Assembly (NCBI GenBank): GCA_001692895.1
Contig: KV748205.1
Location: forward strand, 806,001 to 870,000
Source: Cenococcum geophilum 1.58
Taxonomy: Eukaryota > Ascomycota > Dothideomycetes > Gloniales > Gloniaceae
DNA: 64,000 bases
Reading direction: 5' to 3'
Shown one piece after another: positions 50,081 to 63,486 of this stretch (its first letter is position 1; the number at the start of each line of letters is the position of its first letter). Both the position numbers and the translations under genes were made by a program. The notes beneath the pieces were generated by a model, which was not told the DNA's origin, searched no databases, and saw nothing but the letters and a program-made list of their open reading frames with translations.

Positions 50081-53000
50081 CTGGCGGTACTTGGAAAATG
50101 AAATCACTTGTATATAGCCTCTGTAATTGTCTTAATAGAACTATAAAACGCATAAGAAAATACATAGGAAATCCCTCCTAAGGTGCCTTCTGGGTTGCCT
50201 TCCAAATGGTGCTCCAAGCTGCCCGTAAGTCCTGCTTACGGTCCGTAAAATAAACTATACGGCCTTTTAACGGGCCGTAACTAAACCGTAAATGCTCCGT
50301 TAGTCTCGCTCTACCTATTCTATAACCTTTAGGTTAAGCTTCTTTGTATTAATTAGGGTTTTAAGAGCTTAACACGGCTTTGCCTTAGTCATGGCGTCTA
50401 CTAGGTTATCTCCGCTGCTAATCCATTTGACCTCCGTAATCTTACGTCGTTCGTAGGCCTAATATAAGCACATTAGGTCGACCATGAGCCTCTTCTCCTA
50501 TGTTGTGCCTAGTTTGACTAGGCAGTTATAGAGGGACTTTAAATTAGTGTATAAAACTAGGGGTAGCTACTCTAATTATAGGATCTTCTGGATCGTTGAT
50601 TAGATTACGGCTGCTATATTAAAGCCATAGGCTAGTGTATATAGTTTAGAAGCTAGTACACTGCGGGTTACTTATTTGCATTTAATTAAAGACCAATACA
50701 GTATATTTGCGTCTTAATTATAGTCCGTAAGTACAATTACAAAGCCGATTTGCGATAATAGGTCCCTATTATTGGTAAAGAAGGCGTCTATAAATACCAT
50801 TACGCTAATAAAATTTAGGTCTAGCGGTACAAAAGTAAGTCCTCTTATCACGTTGTTAATTTGCTATTAAATACGCTTATTAAGCTGCTTAACATTTTCT
50901 TCTTATAGATCTACTGCCTCGGCTATAAAGGACAAGTCGTAGGTAGATTTGGGTTGGTAGACTATAGCAACATAGGCACCTCTTACACACTATGCAGCGT
51001 ATTAGTCCTTTATATTTACGGTCTTATAGGTCTCTCTATAGGAACTAGTAAGGTCCGTAGGCTTTACTATAATAAGCTTTAGGTTTTAAGCTTGGCGTTT
51101 TTGGGTTAGCTAAATTAAGTTGCCCTTTTATGTAATTAAGCCTCTGTTAAACTTAATTGGAGTCTACTTAGTTAACTACTCTCGCGGCTTTACTAGGAAC
51201 TTAGCTTCTTATAGTTTAGTCTCTTTAGCGTCCGTAAAGGTCTAGTCTGCTAGAAATAGGGTATTGTTTATTTAAAGTCCAATAATACTAAAGCCGTTTA
51301 ATAGGGTATATAGGAGGCAAGGGTTATAGGTTAACTACTCTATCTTAAGTTTACGGACGTGATGCTGGTAATACGTCTTAAACTAGTAGTTTTTAGCTTC
51401 CGGCACTCTATAAAGTAGTTTTATAACCTATAAAATTGTTCCTAGTTATAGGTTAAGCTTACAGGGTAGTCGTATAAAGATATCCCTACTTAGGTAGGTA
51501 TTAGACTGTATATAGGCTTATAAGATATCCCATAAGTAGAGGATTACGGGTTTTATTTACTGTAGTCCCGGTATAAGCACAAGTATAATCCGTTAACTAA
51601 CCCGTTAAATTATAGGCAATTACGTAAGGACTAAGTCTTTTCCTTAGTTGTTATAAGCTTATATAATAAGCCTTAATTTTTTAAAGGCTTTATTAATACC
51701 GGGGTGCTTAATTTTATTAATAAAGTGTAAGTTAAATATACGGACGCCTTACGGAACGTCTCTCTCCATTATAACTACAAAGATACCCTTTTTAAGTAGT
51801 CCGTTAATCTCTTTACGTTATAAGTCCGTAAATGGGGTTTCCTATACTAGAACTAATATATCCGCAGGCGGAGATTGCCTTGCGGATATTCCTACGGAGG
51901 TTAGGTAATTCTCTATTACGGAGTTCTTAGTTATAGGGTGCTTTTAGGGGTGTCCTCAACCACGCTTTATAGGAGGTTTAATAGGTTTAGTAGGTTTCTA
52001 GAGGACCTTTAGGGTAGGTAAGGGTGCTTCTAGTTTATCTAATTTGGTAGGTGCTTTTAGTTTATCCGGTTTAATGGGTACTTCTAGTTTATCTAATTCG
52101 GTAGGTGCTTCTAGTTCGTCTAGCTCGACGTTATGGGTGTTTTTAGGCCGAAAGTAGGGTTTTACGGACGTGCTTCTAAAGCTAGTTGGCCCGCTAGGGA
52201 GTTATATATAGCACGTTTTGTTTTCTACCGCTAGTAGGCAATAAGGTCCATTCTAATTGCCGCTTTCACGCCATATAAGGACTTTAGAGTTAAGCGGGAG
52301 GCCGTATACTAGGGTTGTATTAGGTCCGTTGCGGTAATATAGGGCGTTATTAACAGTTTGTTTGGCCCGTAGCTTAACTATCTCGGCTATTGCCTTCCGT
52401 ATTACGGCTGCTCGTTCCGTAATAGACAGGGTAGAAGAATCTAGTTTGCTTATCCTTAGGTAGGCTCTATAGACCAAGAGGGTAGGTACTAGTCCGTCCA
52501 GGCTAGTAGTGTTATTAACGGCTTTTACAGCCATCTGTAGAGCTAGTTCCTTTTAGATATCCTTATATTCGTCCGTAATAATCTAGTAAGCTCTCTATAA
52601 GGCTAGGTAAGCTTACTTAATAAGCCTAACGGACTAATACGCCTTAACTAGAACGGCTTTTGTTAATATAGCTATAGCTATAGCATACTACTGGAATTCC
52701 TTACTAATAAAGTTCCTACCGGCGTTGTAGGTAATATACTTAAGAGGTCTAACGTACGTATTAATCTAGTAGGTCTATAAAATATCCTAAGTATACTTTA
52801 TAGATATATTTTATAACTAATGGGTAGCTTAGTAGTGGGTTGCCTTATTAATTATATATAGTACTAGGCTGCCGTTAATGTATATAATGTCTACATACAC
52901 TAAATAGTTGAAGTTAAGATCCTTATAAAGGGTGAACTTAAATCGGCCTGGGGAACGTCTGTATTTCTAGCAGTAGGAGCAGTATTTGGTTAGGTGGTTA

Positions 53001-54723
53001 ATTGCCTTCCTATTAACATTATCGTGTTTAGAGCATTTAAGGACTCTATATAGCTTTTCGGCTAACAGGTAGCTAAAGCGGCGGTGTAGGCGGTGGATCT
53101 TAGTACTGGTAAGGTAGTATAGGTTATAGTTAAAAGACTCTTAAATGTAGGTCCGTAAAGTCTCTCCCCATATAAGGAACGGGTGTCTAAATCGTCATAT
53201 AATTGGTAGGGTAATATACTTACTTCCTAGGGCAGTTATAGGGCCAATTAAGGTATCTGTAACGTTGTTATAGTAGACCTATAACCTATTTATATCCGTA
53301 AGGCAGAGTAGGAAGGGGGTATCCGCTTTTACTATATGGAAGTTAACTAAGCTAATTAGAGTCTTAACTGCAACTGATCCAATTAATGCGGTTAAGCCAA
53401 TACTAAATTAAACGTTTACGGCCACAGTTTGCGTAGTATCAATATCCGTATTATTATTTGTGGTGGTCTTATATATAAGGTATTATCCGTAACCTATAGT
53501 AGACTTCTTAAAGGCACCTATATCAATTATAACGCCGTAGAATTCTTTAGGGGTATAGCGTTCTGTAGTAATATATGCAAATAGGTCCTGTTCGCGGTCC
53601 GTAATGTCCGTAATAGGTCTAATAGGTATGCTTACGGGCCGGTTTTCGGGTGCGATTAAGTGTATAAAGGAACGGTCGGCTAATACAGTCGTAATATTAA
53701 AGGCTTAGTTGTCCATAAAAGGTCTATAAGTAGTTAGAAACGTCTCTAAGGTCTTCTATTCCTAAGTATTTAAGTTAAAGTTAATTATAAGGGCTTCTAT
53801 TAACTCGTTAAGAGACTCCTCCGCTTCCTCTCCTTTATAGTTTAAGATAAACTGGTTAATCCGATTATTAAATCTCTTCTTAGACCTATTACGTTCTTCC
53901 TAGGTATACCTTATAGACTAATATCCTTCCTTACTATATATAAAGCACCTCTAATTAGTTTGTTTGCGGGGGTATACTTTTATATAGGAATTGCTATAGG
54001 GGTTACAGGTAGGACCTAGTCGATGCGGGTGCTGCTAGCGGTAGCAGCGGTCCGTAAAGTAGGCATCTAAGTTAGTTTACGGATTTTATAGGTCTATAAT
54101 AAAGGCTTAAGTACTACCTAGTGGGTTTAAGGCTTTGTACGTTGCAATAGAGGACCATAAATTGTTAATAAGGCCAGCTACGGTGTCTATAGGCTTATAA
54201 TAGGCGTATTTACATAGTTCTATTTCCTAGCAAGCCGTAATAAGTTTATTATACAGGAAGTCGTCTATTTAAAGCTTAATATTAAAACCATGCTATAGAT
54301 AGCGGAGGTCTTTAATAAGGATTTACAGGCACTCTATAGTTAATTTTTTAGTATTCTTGTCCATTACGGTCCGTAACTTAGTTGCATTCTATTAGGTAAG
54401 GATATTACGCTTATATTTTAGTCCTTTAAAGTAATTACGTATGGCTTCGCATAGCTTATTAAAGGGAACACTAAGGGGGTTACTCTTAAGGTTGGTGTAG
54501 TAGTGGTTAAGTGCTAGGCCGCGTAGTATGGTAGAGTAGGCTTGGCTAAACTCCTGTTTAGGAATATTAGCCTTCTAACAGAGGTTCGTAAAGATAGTTA
54601 GTTTAAAGTTAAAGTTATCATTTTCACTACTATACTTAGATTCGTCGGTATAGAGCTTAGCTAGGTTAGCTAGCTCCTTTCTATAGGTCTTTACTTAGGT
54701 AGTTTGCGGATTTATAACTTAGG

Positions 54724-54934
54724 TGTAACGGTACTATCGTATATTACCTGCCAAATTCTGCCATATTCTGCCGACCTGCGATTGGCCCGCCTAAAGCTAG
54801 CGCCTTAGCGGCTTACCCTATATATTTGTTTACATCGGTCCTAGCGACCCCTTTTCCTTCTCTTTAGCTTAGTATCTTAGTAATATAGTATTCGTTTAAG
54901 CTTCGGTTTAAAGGCATTTATTTAAGCCGTAACA
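54724..54934 (+). repeat. 5' LTR of gypsy G
   Basis: 211 bp, TGTAACGG...CCGTAACA; contains CTGCCAAATTCTGCC-type repeats near 54750-54780. Confidence 0.94.
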
Positions 54935-57900
54935 TTATACTAAGCTCTCCCTACCTTGCCTAGGAAGGCCTTAATAATATCCCACCCTAAAGAAACTTCG
55001 TCTACAATAACGCATTAACACACTATACTTAGACACCAAAACAACTCTACATTGCCTGGAAAGGCCTGGATAATATCCCACCTTACGAGCTAGAAAGGAC
55101 TAGACCTATACCCCCGGAATTAAAACTAAAGCGTATAATACTAACAAACCTTAGAAAGCTAATAATGGCACCTAAAGTAAGCTTATCTAAGAGAGCTGCC
55201 TTTACCTAAGAGGAACCTAAGATCCAATTAGGATTAGAAATTAAAGATAATGATAATATTATAGATATACGCGAGTAGATTCGCGCCTTTGCAGCCAGCT
55301 AGGAAGCTAATTATCTTAAAGTGAGAAATATACAAGAGACCCTATAAGAGATCCTAGAAAGCCTTACGGCCCTATAAAATAGCCTAGCTTCCCCTTCTTA
55401 AAGCCCTAGTTAACCTATTCACTCTACTAAATATAATACACTAGGGAGTACGGATATAATAATAAAGCAATTAAAGTCCATTAAGCTCCTTAACCCCCTA
55501 CTACTATCCGACGGGATAAACCCTACCTTTAAGAATTAGAGGATTTAAGTACAAGGAAAGCTCTGCGTTAACTATAACTATTTCCTTTCTAAAGAAGCCA
55601 AAATACTCTACCTCTTTAGTTAAACCACTAGGGACGCCTAACAGCACCTTTAAGCCAAGTTTAAGGACGACTCCCCTATCCGATTTATATCTGTTAATAA
55701 GATAATATAGCACCTAGCGGCTATCTATATTAACCCGAATAAAGTATAGGATGCCTATTATAACTATAATTACCTAATAATAAAACCAAACTAACCCTTT
55801 GCCGAATTCCAGACTTAATTCCTATACCTTATAGGAGAAGGCCAGGTTCCCCTTAAGAACTACTAATTAGACCTATATAATAAGCTAATAATCCAGCTAC
55901 AAAAAAAGATCGCTATAACCTTAGATAACCTACTAACCCACAAAAGACTCGCAGCTTATTACCTATTATTAGACTTAGAACTAAAGCGGATTAATGCCCG
56001 CCCTAATTAGTAGAAGCAACTCTATAATGATCGGAACTCGTTAGCTACACTTATAGGAGCTAGAGTAGGAAGATAAGTTATAACTACTCTTATACTAAAG
56101 GCGGTTATAGCTATATACTAGCGAGCCTTACCCAACCAGCTATATACCACGCTATTAACTAGTATTTGCCGTAATACTCCAATCAACCCTACCTCGGCTA
56201 CGTACTTTAACTACAATAAGTAAGGTTACTTTACCTTATCCTGCCCGGAGCTAAAGGATATAGGCGATATTAAGGAGATAGAGGAAGGAGAAACGTCTAA
56301 TAAGTTGGGAAAAGAAGAACCCTAGGGAAAGACTCCCCCTTAGGGTACCCTATTAATCTTAAAGAGATTAATCTTAGTTAGTTAATAGGTGGAAAGTATT
56401 TNANNNTTCTATATATAGNATCTTAAAATNGATATAGAGTTAATATAACNGCCCTTATTAANACTANAGNAAATAGCTTCGCCTTTATAAATACTGCCTA
56501 TATAAATAATATTGCCAAGTTTCTAAATATAGAAGCCATTTAATTAGAGAAGCCTGTCTAGGTAAAGGGCTATAACAGCCAAGCCGGTCAGCCCGTTACC
56601 CACGTCTTAAAGTTATATATTACTTTTAACGGATAACGCTAATATAGCATCCCCTTTTACATCCTAGACCTAGGGTCCTATAATATAATCCTCAGACAAA
56701 AATAGATATCCTATTTTAATATTTAGTTAAATATATAAAAAAGACGGTTTATCTGGCCGGAGGATAGACTAAGGTTACCCTCCTTTATTAGGGAGATCTG
56801 AACTAACCGCAAGACACTAGCCGTAAGGGCTAACCCTACCTACTAGTAGGATGTCCGGGCCCGTGACCTAGCCTTTACCCAAAAGGACGCCCGCCGCGAA
56901 GCTAGAAAGAACTCCATACTAATAAAGATACTCTCCCAAAGCGCTACATTTAAAGAGGACTTTACATATAGAAGCGGGATAGATAATAACGTAGATAATA
57001 TCTAAATCGCATAGATTTAACCGTTATAGAAAAGAACGTATTAATAGGATATAAGGGATAACCTTTAAAAGATACAACAGGAGCTAAAAGGAGTAATAAT
57101 GACGTTAGTACCCTAGAAGTCCCTAAAGTCACATACGCCCCTATTATTAGTTAACCCCCCTACTATAGATATTACCGTAATTAGCGCTATAATATTCCAC
57201 TTTAATATATACCGGAAGAACAATAAGGTCTTTATAACAAGCCTATATAAAATTAACCGAATTATTAATAATAGAGAGGAAAGGCTAGATAAGGAAACCA
57301 ATAAGGAACTAGTTAAACGCCTCCTTTTTACTATTTATATAGGCTATAAGGATACATTCTTAAAGGCGGCCTTAAATAAGTTACCCCCCCACCAGACATA
57401 TAATTATAAGATTTAATTAAAGGCCCATAACTCGCTAGGCTATAGCCCCCTTTACTATTAATTAATAGATAAGCTAAAAGCAATAAAGCAGTACTTAATT
57501 AACAACCTAGATAAAGGGTTTATTAAGCCAAGTTAAGCCCCTTTTACTTCCCCTATCCTATTTATAAAAAAGCCTAATAAAGGCCTTTATTTTTATATTA
57601 ACTATTAAAAGCTAAACGCTATTACTTAAAAGGACCAGTATTCTATTCCTTTAATTAATAAAACCCTTATATATCTAAGCCAGGCAAAGATTTTTACTAA
57701 ACTTAATATCTGCTAAGCTTTCTACCAAATTAGGATAAACCCTATATCTAAAGATTTAATAACATTCCGTACCCGCTATAGTTCCTATAAATATAAAGTT
57801 CTTCCTTTTAGACTAATAAACGGACCGGCTACGTATTAAAGGTATATAAATAACGTTCTTTTTAATTACCTTAACAAATTCTATACGGTATACCTAGACG

Positions 57901-60446
57901 ACATTCTTATATACTTAGATAACAAACTTAAGCATTAAGTTTATATTAAGAAGGTCCTAGAGAGACTATAAAACGCGGGCTTATAAGTTAATATTAAGAA
58001 ATATAAGTTTGGGGTAAAACGTATAAAATACCTCGGGTTTATTATAACTATAAAAGGAATTAAGGTTAACCCTAAGAAGGTAGAGGCAATCTATAACTGG
58101 AAGCCCCCTTATACAATAAAAGGAATCCAGTCCTTCCTTAGTTTTTATAATTTCTACCACTAGTTTATCCGTAACTACGGAATTATAGTAAAACCTCTTA
58201 TATAACTAACTAAGAAGGACACGCCTTTTGTCTTTAACGATAGCTATATAAAGGCCTTTAAAGAGGTAAAAGATCGGCTTATCTCTTCCCTAATCCTTTA
58301 TTATTATAATCTAGACCTTAAATCAATGCTAGAAACAGACGCCTCTAATAGAGTTATAGCGGGAATCCTATTATAGTTACATCTAGACAGTAAATAGTAC
58401 CCTATAGCTTTCTTCTTAAAGATAATAGATCTAACTAAGTATAACTATAAAGTATATGATAAAGAAATACTAGCTATTATTTAATTACTCTCCTAATAGC
58501 GCGTAGAGCTTAAAGGTACGAACTCCCGGATTAAGATATATACAGATTATAAAGCCCTAGAGTACTTTATAACTATAAAGCAGCTTACAGGGCAATAAGC
58601 CTAGTGGGCTAAAATACTCTCCTAATTCTTCTTTATAATTATATATTGTTCTAGCAAGTAAAACTTTAAGGCTAATGCCCTAACCTAAAGAGAACAAGAT
58701 ATAGGACCCTAGGATAAGCTAAAGACCTAATATCGGACGCGCGCCCTCCTCTATCTAGAACAGCTTGACCTACAGATCCTTAAGGAGCTAGACTCCTAGT
58801 AAAACAAGCTAGCACCAATAAAGGAGTCCTTAGATAAGCTAATAGGGCTAATTAACCGCCTCCTAACTATAAACCGCATAGCTAACGCCTTAAGGGCCCT
58901 CCGCGAATAAGCCGTAAAAGGAGACCCCGATTTTAAGACGGAGGAAGGATTGCTCCTATACTAGGAGCGGCTTATAGTCCCTAACATCAATAATCTACGG
59001 ACCGAACTAATCCGCAAAGCTTATTGCTAAGTCTCTATGGTATACCCTAGCAAGAACAAGACCTGTAAAATTATTAACTGCCGCTACTACTGGCCGAGAA
59101 TGGTTATAGATATCGATTAATATATATAGAACTGCGAAGACTGCCAAAGAGCTATAATCCCACAGGATAAGACCCTAGGACTACTTTAGCCACTTCTAAT
59201 ACTAGAGCGCCCTTAGCAGCATATCTCTATAGACTTCTATAAACTACCTAGGGACCGTAACGGATACGATATAGTTATAGTTATAGTTAACCGCTTTAGT
59301 AAACGCCCGTTCTTAATTCCATATCACAAGAATATTAATGCTAAAGAGGTAGCCCAGCTATATATCTATTACGTCTACCAAATCTATAGACTACTAGATA
59401 CTATTATATCCGATTATAAGCCGCAGTTTATATTAGCCTTCTAAAATAAGTTTACCCGGATCCTAGGCATTAAGCTAAAGCTTTCTACAGCTTATTACCC
59501 CCAGATAGACGGTTAGATAGAGATTATAAATTAGTACCTAGACCAGAGGCTTAGGCCCTTTATTAACTATTTCCAGGACAACTAGTCTAAACTACTACCC
59601 TTAATAGACTACGCGCAAGCAACCCTACCCTATAACTCTATAGGGTTTGCCCTAATTTAGCTAGAAATGGGATACTTACCCCATATAAGCTTTAACTGGA
59701 AAAGGCCAGAAAAACCCCAGACTATATAAGAGAAGCTATCCTATACTAAGGCCCAACAGTACGCCAAACGATTGGAGAAGGCCTGGACGGTAGCCCGCGA
59801 GAACCTGGAAAAAGCTTAGAGGTTAATAGAACAGTAGGCGAACAAACACCGTTAAGAGCCCGATTTCGCCCCTGGCGATATAGTCTAGGTTATAATAAGG
59901 AATTAAAGGACCGAACGACTTAGCTATAAGCTAGACTACTAGATAGCAGGACTGTATAAGGTTCTTAAGAAGATAGGTAACTCGTATAAGATAAAGCTCC
60001 TAGACTTAATTAGGGTTCACCTTATCTTCTCGCCAGATAAGTTATAGAAAGCTGCGAACGACCTATTACCTAGATAAAAGAACGAGCCTCCCCTACTAGT
60101 TTAAGTAAACGGTAACAACGAATAGGAGGTTAACGAAATACTAGCCTATAAGATAGTATAGGGAGCGCTAAAATACCATATCTAATAGAAGGGCTACGAT
60201 CCTAACCTAACCTAGTACCCTGTATGGAACTTTATAGGCTGCCCCTAGAAGCTTAAAGAATTCCATAACTAATACCCTAATACGCCTAGACCCCCGAAGT
60301 ACCTAGACGAATAGATAGAATGCTAGTATAATAAAGACGATAAGTTACTAGAAGAATATAGGGACAAAAACGCCCTAAAGCCCTAATATAGCTGTCTGCC
60401 AAATTCTGCTATATTCTGCCAAATTCTGCCAGTACCGTAAAATTTC

Positions 60447-60508
60447 AGATATCTAGGAACTTCGACCGCCGGTTAAAGTTGTCTAATTAGTTAGATCCGT
60501 GCTAAGAC
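60447..60508 (+). repeat. Block shared with the gypsy D tail
   Basis: Aligns with 42922-42988. Just upstream, 60388-60443 resembles the inverted first ~45 bp of the gypsy C LTR (GGCAGAA repeats followed by a TTACGGTACTGG-like sequence on the minus strand). Confidence 0.65.
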
Positions 60509-60702
60509 TTTTAGCGGCTACTCTTTCTAGCCTAGTGCTTCCACTTAGCCTATAATCGCCCTTTGTACTTAGTCAGGACGGACTTATATCCCCTTTTGTC
60601 TCCTTATCTTATATTTTTATAATCCTACGTTTATAAGCCTAGTGCTACCCTATTTTTTCTAACTAAGCCTAAAGGCAGGCTTTCTTTTAAAGAGGGGGGT
60701 GA

Positions 60703-60913
60703 TATAACGGCGCTATCGCACATTACCTGCTAAATTCTGCCATATTCTACCGACCTGCAATTGGCCCGCCTAAAGCTAGCGCCTTGGCGGCTTACCCTAT
60801 ATATTTGTTTACATCGGTCCTAGCGACCCCTTTTCCTTCTCTTTAGCTTAGTATCTTGGTAATACAGCATTCGTTCAAGCTTCGGTTTAGAGGCATTTAT
60901 TTAAGCTATGACA
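60703..60913 (+). repeat. 3' LTR of gypsy G
   Basis: 211 bp, pairs with 54724-54934; duplication TTAGG follows. Confidence 0.94.
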
Positions 60914-61866
60914 TTAGGTAGGTTGCGGGTCTATAGCTTAGGCGACGGGAGGGTTTTAGTCCATATTTTGGTTTATAGGGGTATTATAGTCCATAACTTA
61001 AGTACTAGGTATTCTTTAGCCCGTAAGATTAATTTTAAAATCACTTAGGTTTATAGGACGAATTTGGTTAAGTAGGTTAGGTATAAGGTTAGTAATGCTA
61101 TTAAGTTTAGGAAAAGTAAAGAGTTTATTAGTGGCTTTGACCTAGTCTAGGATTTCTTCTTTAGTCTATTCCGTTTAGTTCTCCTTCTATATTGTGTTGT
61201 ATAAGGACCGTGCAATAGTAACTTATTTTTCTTTTTTAACCCATATACCTTAGTGACGTAAAAGGGTTTGTAGGTTATAGATAGTAGTAGGGTTATAAGC
61301 CTTAAGAATAGCTTCCGTAAAGTCCATAAAGTCTTCCTTATATTGCTCCCATAGGTCGTCGTTTAAAAGCTTATAGTGTCCGTATTTAAGGATTTTAAAA
61401 TTAATATAGTCGTTAACGCCGTCTGTAGACGTAAGGTCGACTCCTTAGCTCCACTTCTTTTAGCCTTCGCTGACTTGCTTGCTAATATCTGCTATACTAT
61501 ATAGTGTAGTGTAGTACGAAGCGGGTGGTAAAGGTCTTATAGGGTCCGTAAAAGCGGTTAGTAGGTCCGTAACGGTTTATAGGAGGGTAGGGGGTTTTTG
61601 TAAAGGGGTTTGACAGGTCCGTAGTAGTTTAAGGTTCGAGGGGGTTAAGGATAGGGGGTTCTGTAAAGGTCTATATTCGCGTTTATAACTTCTAGTAAAC
61701 CGTACTAAGACTTAAATAAGTATATAGAGTTGGAGATAATCTGTAATCCCCGACTTCTGACCTTCTAGTAGGTTATACTAGGAGTCTAAACGGGTAGTCG
61801 CTATCGAGTATCGCTTGGGGGGGGGGGTGTTAAGTGATTGCTAATCTGTGCGCGCTTACTAATCAG

Positions 61867-62106
61867 TGTTTATACTAACTTAATAGCACGAGTAAGTCGT
61901 ATCCAGGGGCACGAAATACGTATAGTATTGTATGCTCGTTTGGATGGTGACTGTCGATTGTATAAAGCAGACTATATAGTCTATATACTGATACGCCTCC
62001 CCCCTAATTAGTTAGTGCTTTAGGAGTGCACTAGACGCGTAAGCGGGTGGTTGGTGCACCGAACGCGTAAGCACGCGGTTGGTACGACAGGTGCTGTAAT
62101 TATACA
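61867..62106 (-). repeat. 5' LTR of copia F
   Basis: 240 bp, pairs with 49841-50080. A run of ten G lies at about 61817-61827 in the leader just to its left. Confidence 0.94.
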
Positions 62107-63098
62107 CCTATATAGTATATTACGATATTAGAACTAGTATATAGGAGTATTAAGCCACTAGTTTCTAAAGTAGACACGTATAAAGGATAAGAAGAAGATA
62201 AATAGTAAGTTTTAAAGATTATTAGTTATAAGAACATTAATAATAAAATATAGTACGAAGTAAAGTAAATAGGCTATAGTGAGACTACCTAGAAACTACT
62301 AGAGAACTTAAAAAACGCTATAAGAAAGGTAGAGGAGTATTAGAAGAAATTAGATTAGGTAATAATAGTAAAGAAGGATTACTAAAAAATAAGTTATCTA
62401 AGGGGGACCTAAGAAGAGCAGTTGCTAAACTACTTAGATTTATTTTCCTCTTAACTAAAAAAGAGTCTATTTTTTTATTATTAAGTTCTTACAGACCCTA
62501 TTCTATAAGTTTTTACTCCTTAAAATAGACCTTCTTATAAACCTTCTTAAGATAGATTAACTAAGCGGACGCTATAAGACGAGACTTAAGGGCCTATTAC
62601 TAAGTATTAGCAGCCTCCCGTTTAGCGTTTTAAGAACGGCGCAACTCCGCTAAAGTAATAGACAGTTTATTATCTAGCCGCGTAGTAGTAGATTAAATAT
62701 AAGACCCTAAAATAAATTAATTAGGGAACTAGATAACTATTTAGAATAATAGGTTATATATATTTAGTATTAGAGACAGAGCGAACGTTATAAGACAAAT
62801 AAATATTTGCTTTAGTGCACTCTAAGTAAGAAGACGGTTATTAAGAAGATAGGTTTACTAATATAATATAAACTAATTTCTTTTTTAAGTAATAAGAATA
62901 TAAAGATGGCATAATCTTACTAAGAGATAGTATTATAGCAATAGTGCGAGTATAACGAGTAGTTAAAGACGAAGGAATTGCTTTAGGTATAATAAGTAAT
63001 AATATTAACTAAATTAATTAGATAGATATTATACCTTTAGTAAATAACTTAGAGATATTTAGAATCTTTAAGGATAAAAATAAAAAGGAGGGAGATAG

Positions 63099-63486
63099 TA
63101 TTATGGACGCTTTAAGTATAATATTATAACTACTTAGAGAGGAGTTAAAAGAAGCTAGTTAGTTAATTTAAGTATAGTCTAGAATAGAGCCGATAGAACT
63201 ATGTAATAAGGAATAATAACTAAGGTTATATAATATAATCTATATAATTTATAGAATCTATAGGATTTGTAATAAAGTAAATAGAGTATATATATATTAC
63301 GTATAAGGAGGATTTTATAGGAGTACGGTTATATATTTAAGGACCCTTAGTCTCTACCTAGATAGTTCCTTTTTTATAGTGATTTTTAAAACACAATTAA
63401 AGTTAATCTGTTAGGTAACTACTCTACTAATTGATATTATATTATTAACTTTAATTTATATTACCTATATACCTAGCCTAATAACA
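63099..63486 (+). repeat. LTR shared by two tandem E copies
   Basis: 388 bp. It is the right LTR of E (a GGAGGGAGA polypurine tract sits just before it) and the left LTR of the next copy, whose internal sequence follows at once. Confidence 0.88.

Larger units (their letters stand above)
54724..60913 (+). mobile_element. Ty3/gypsy LTR retrotransposon G, complete ends, nested in copia F
   Basis: 6,190 bp with two 211-bp LTRs and a perfect TTAGG duplication (54719-54723, 60914-60918). Order: gag about 55150-56330 with a CCHC-like knuckle about 56210-56250, protease about 56480-56760, reverse transcriptase about 57520-58110, RNase H about 58250-58680, integrase about 58850-59850, chromodomain about 60150-60260, 3' tail and polypurine tract ending about 60702. 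Its pol resembles gypsy C closely (integrase segments align). Ten undetermined bases fall at 56402-56470. LTRs differ at about 17 of 211 positions, all transitions. Structurally whole, broken. Confidence 0.93.
49841..62106 (-). mobile_element. Ty1/copia LTR retrotransposon F, split by gypsy G
   Basis: Minus-strand element, 12,266 bp or 6,071 bp without G. Two 240-bp LTRs and a perfect CCTAT duplication (49836-49840, 62107-62111). Reading leftward: gag side about 61650-60914, then (beyond G) more gag, integrase about 53300-52200, reverse transcriptase about 51700-50750, RNase H about 50660-50380. Integrase before reverse transcriptase is the copia order. The integrase end about 52253-52534 is the best-preserved coding-like stretch. 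Between its LTRs I count about 15 differences in 240 bp, all transitions, so RIP rather than time dominates. Broken in many places. Confidence 0.92.
37428..63486 (+). mobile_element. Ty3/gypsy LTR retrotransposon E, host of D, F and G
   Basis: Plus-strand element of about 7.8 kb after removing gypsy D (in its left LTR) and copia F with its passenger G. LTRs are 388 bp: left 37428-37532 plus 43512-43794, right 63099-63486. Internal parts: gag about 43880-45000 with a CCHC-like knuckle about 44893-44935, protease about 46780-47100, reverse transcriptase about 47380-47960, RNase H about 48180-48560, integrase about 48800-49840 continuing at 62107-62460. The 3' non-coding part runs to 63098. One of the oldest layers, heavily broken. 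The right LTR leads straight into a second E copy. Confidence 0.88.

Noticed and set aside
52253-52534. 93-codon frame considered as an independent host gene
   Set aside because: It is the integrase end of copia F, in the expected place and orientation.
57113-57301. 62-codon minus-strand frame (and 55504-55713)
   Set aside because: Antisense to gypsy G; no family features.
61817-61827. Run of ten G as a G-quadruplex
   Set aside because: A single G-run without further runs nearby; more likely a leader or assembly-sensitive homopolymer of copia F.
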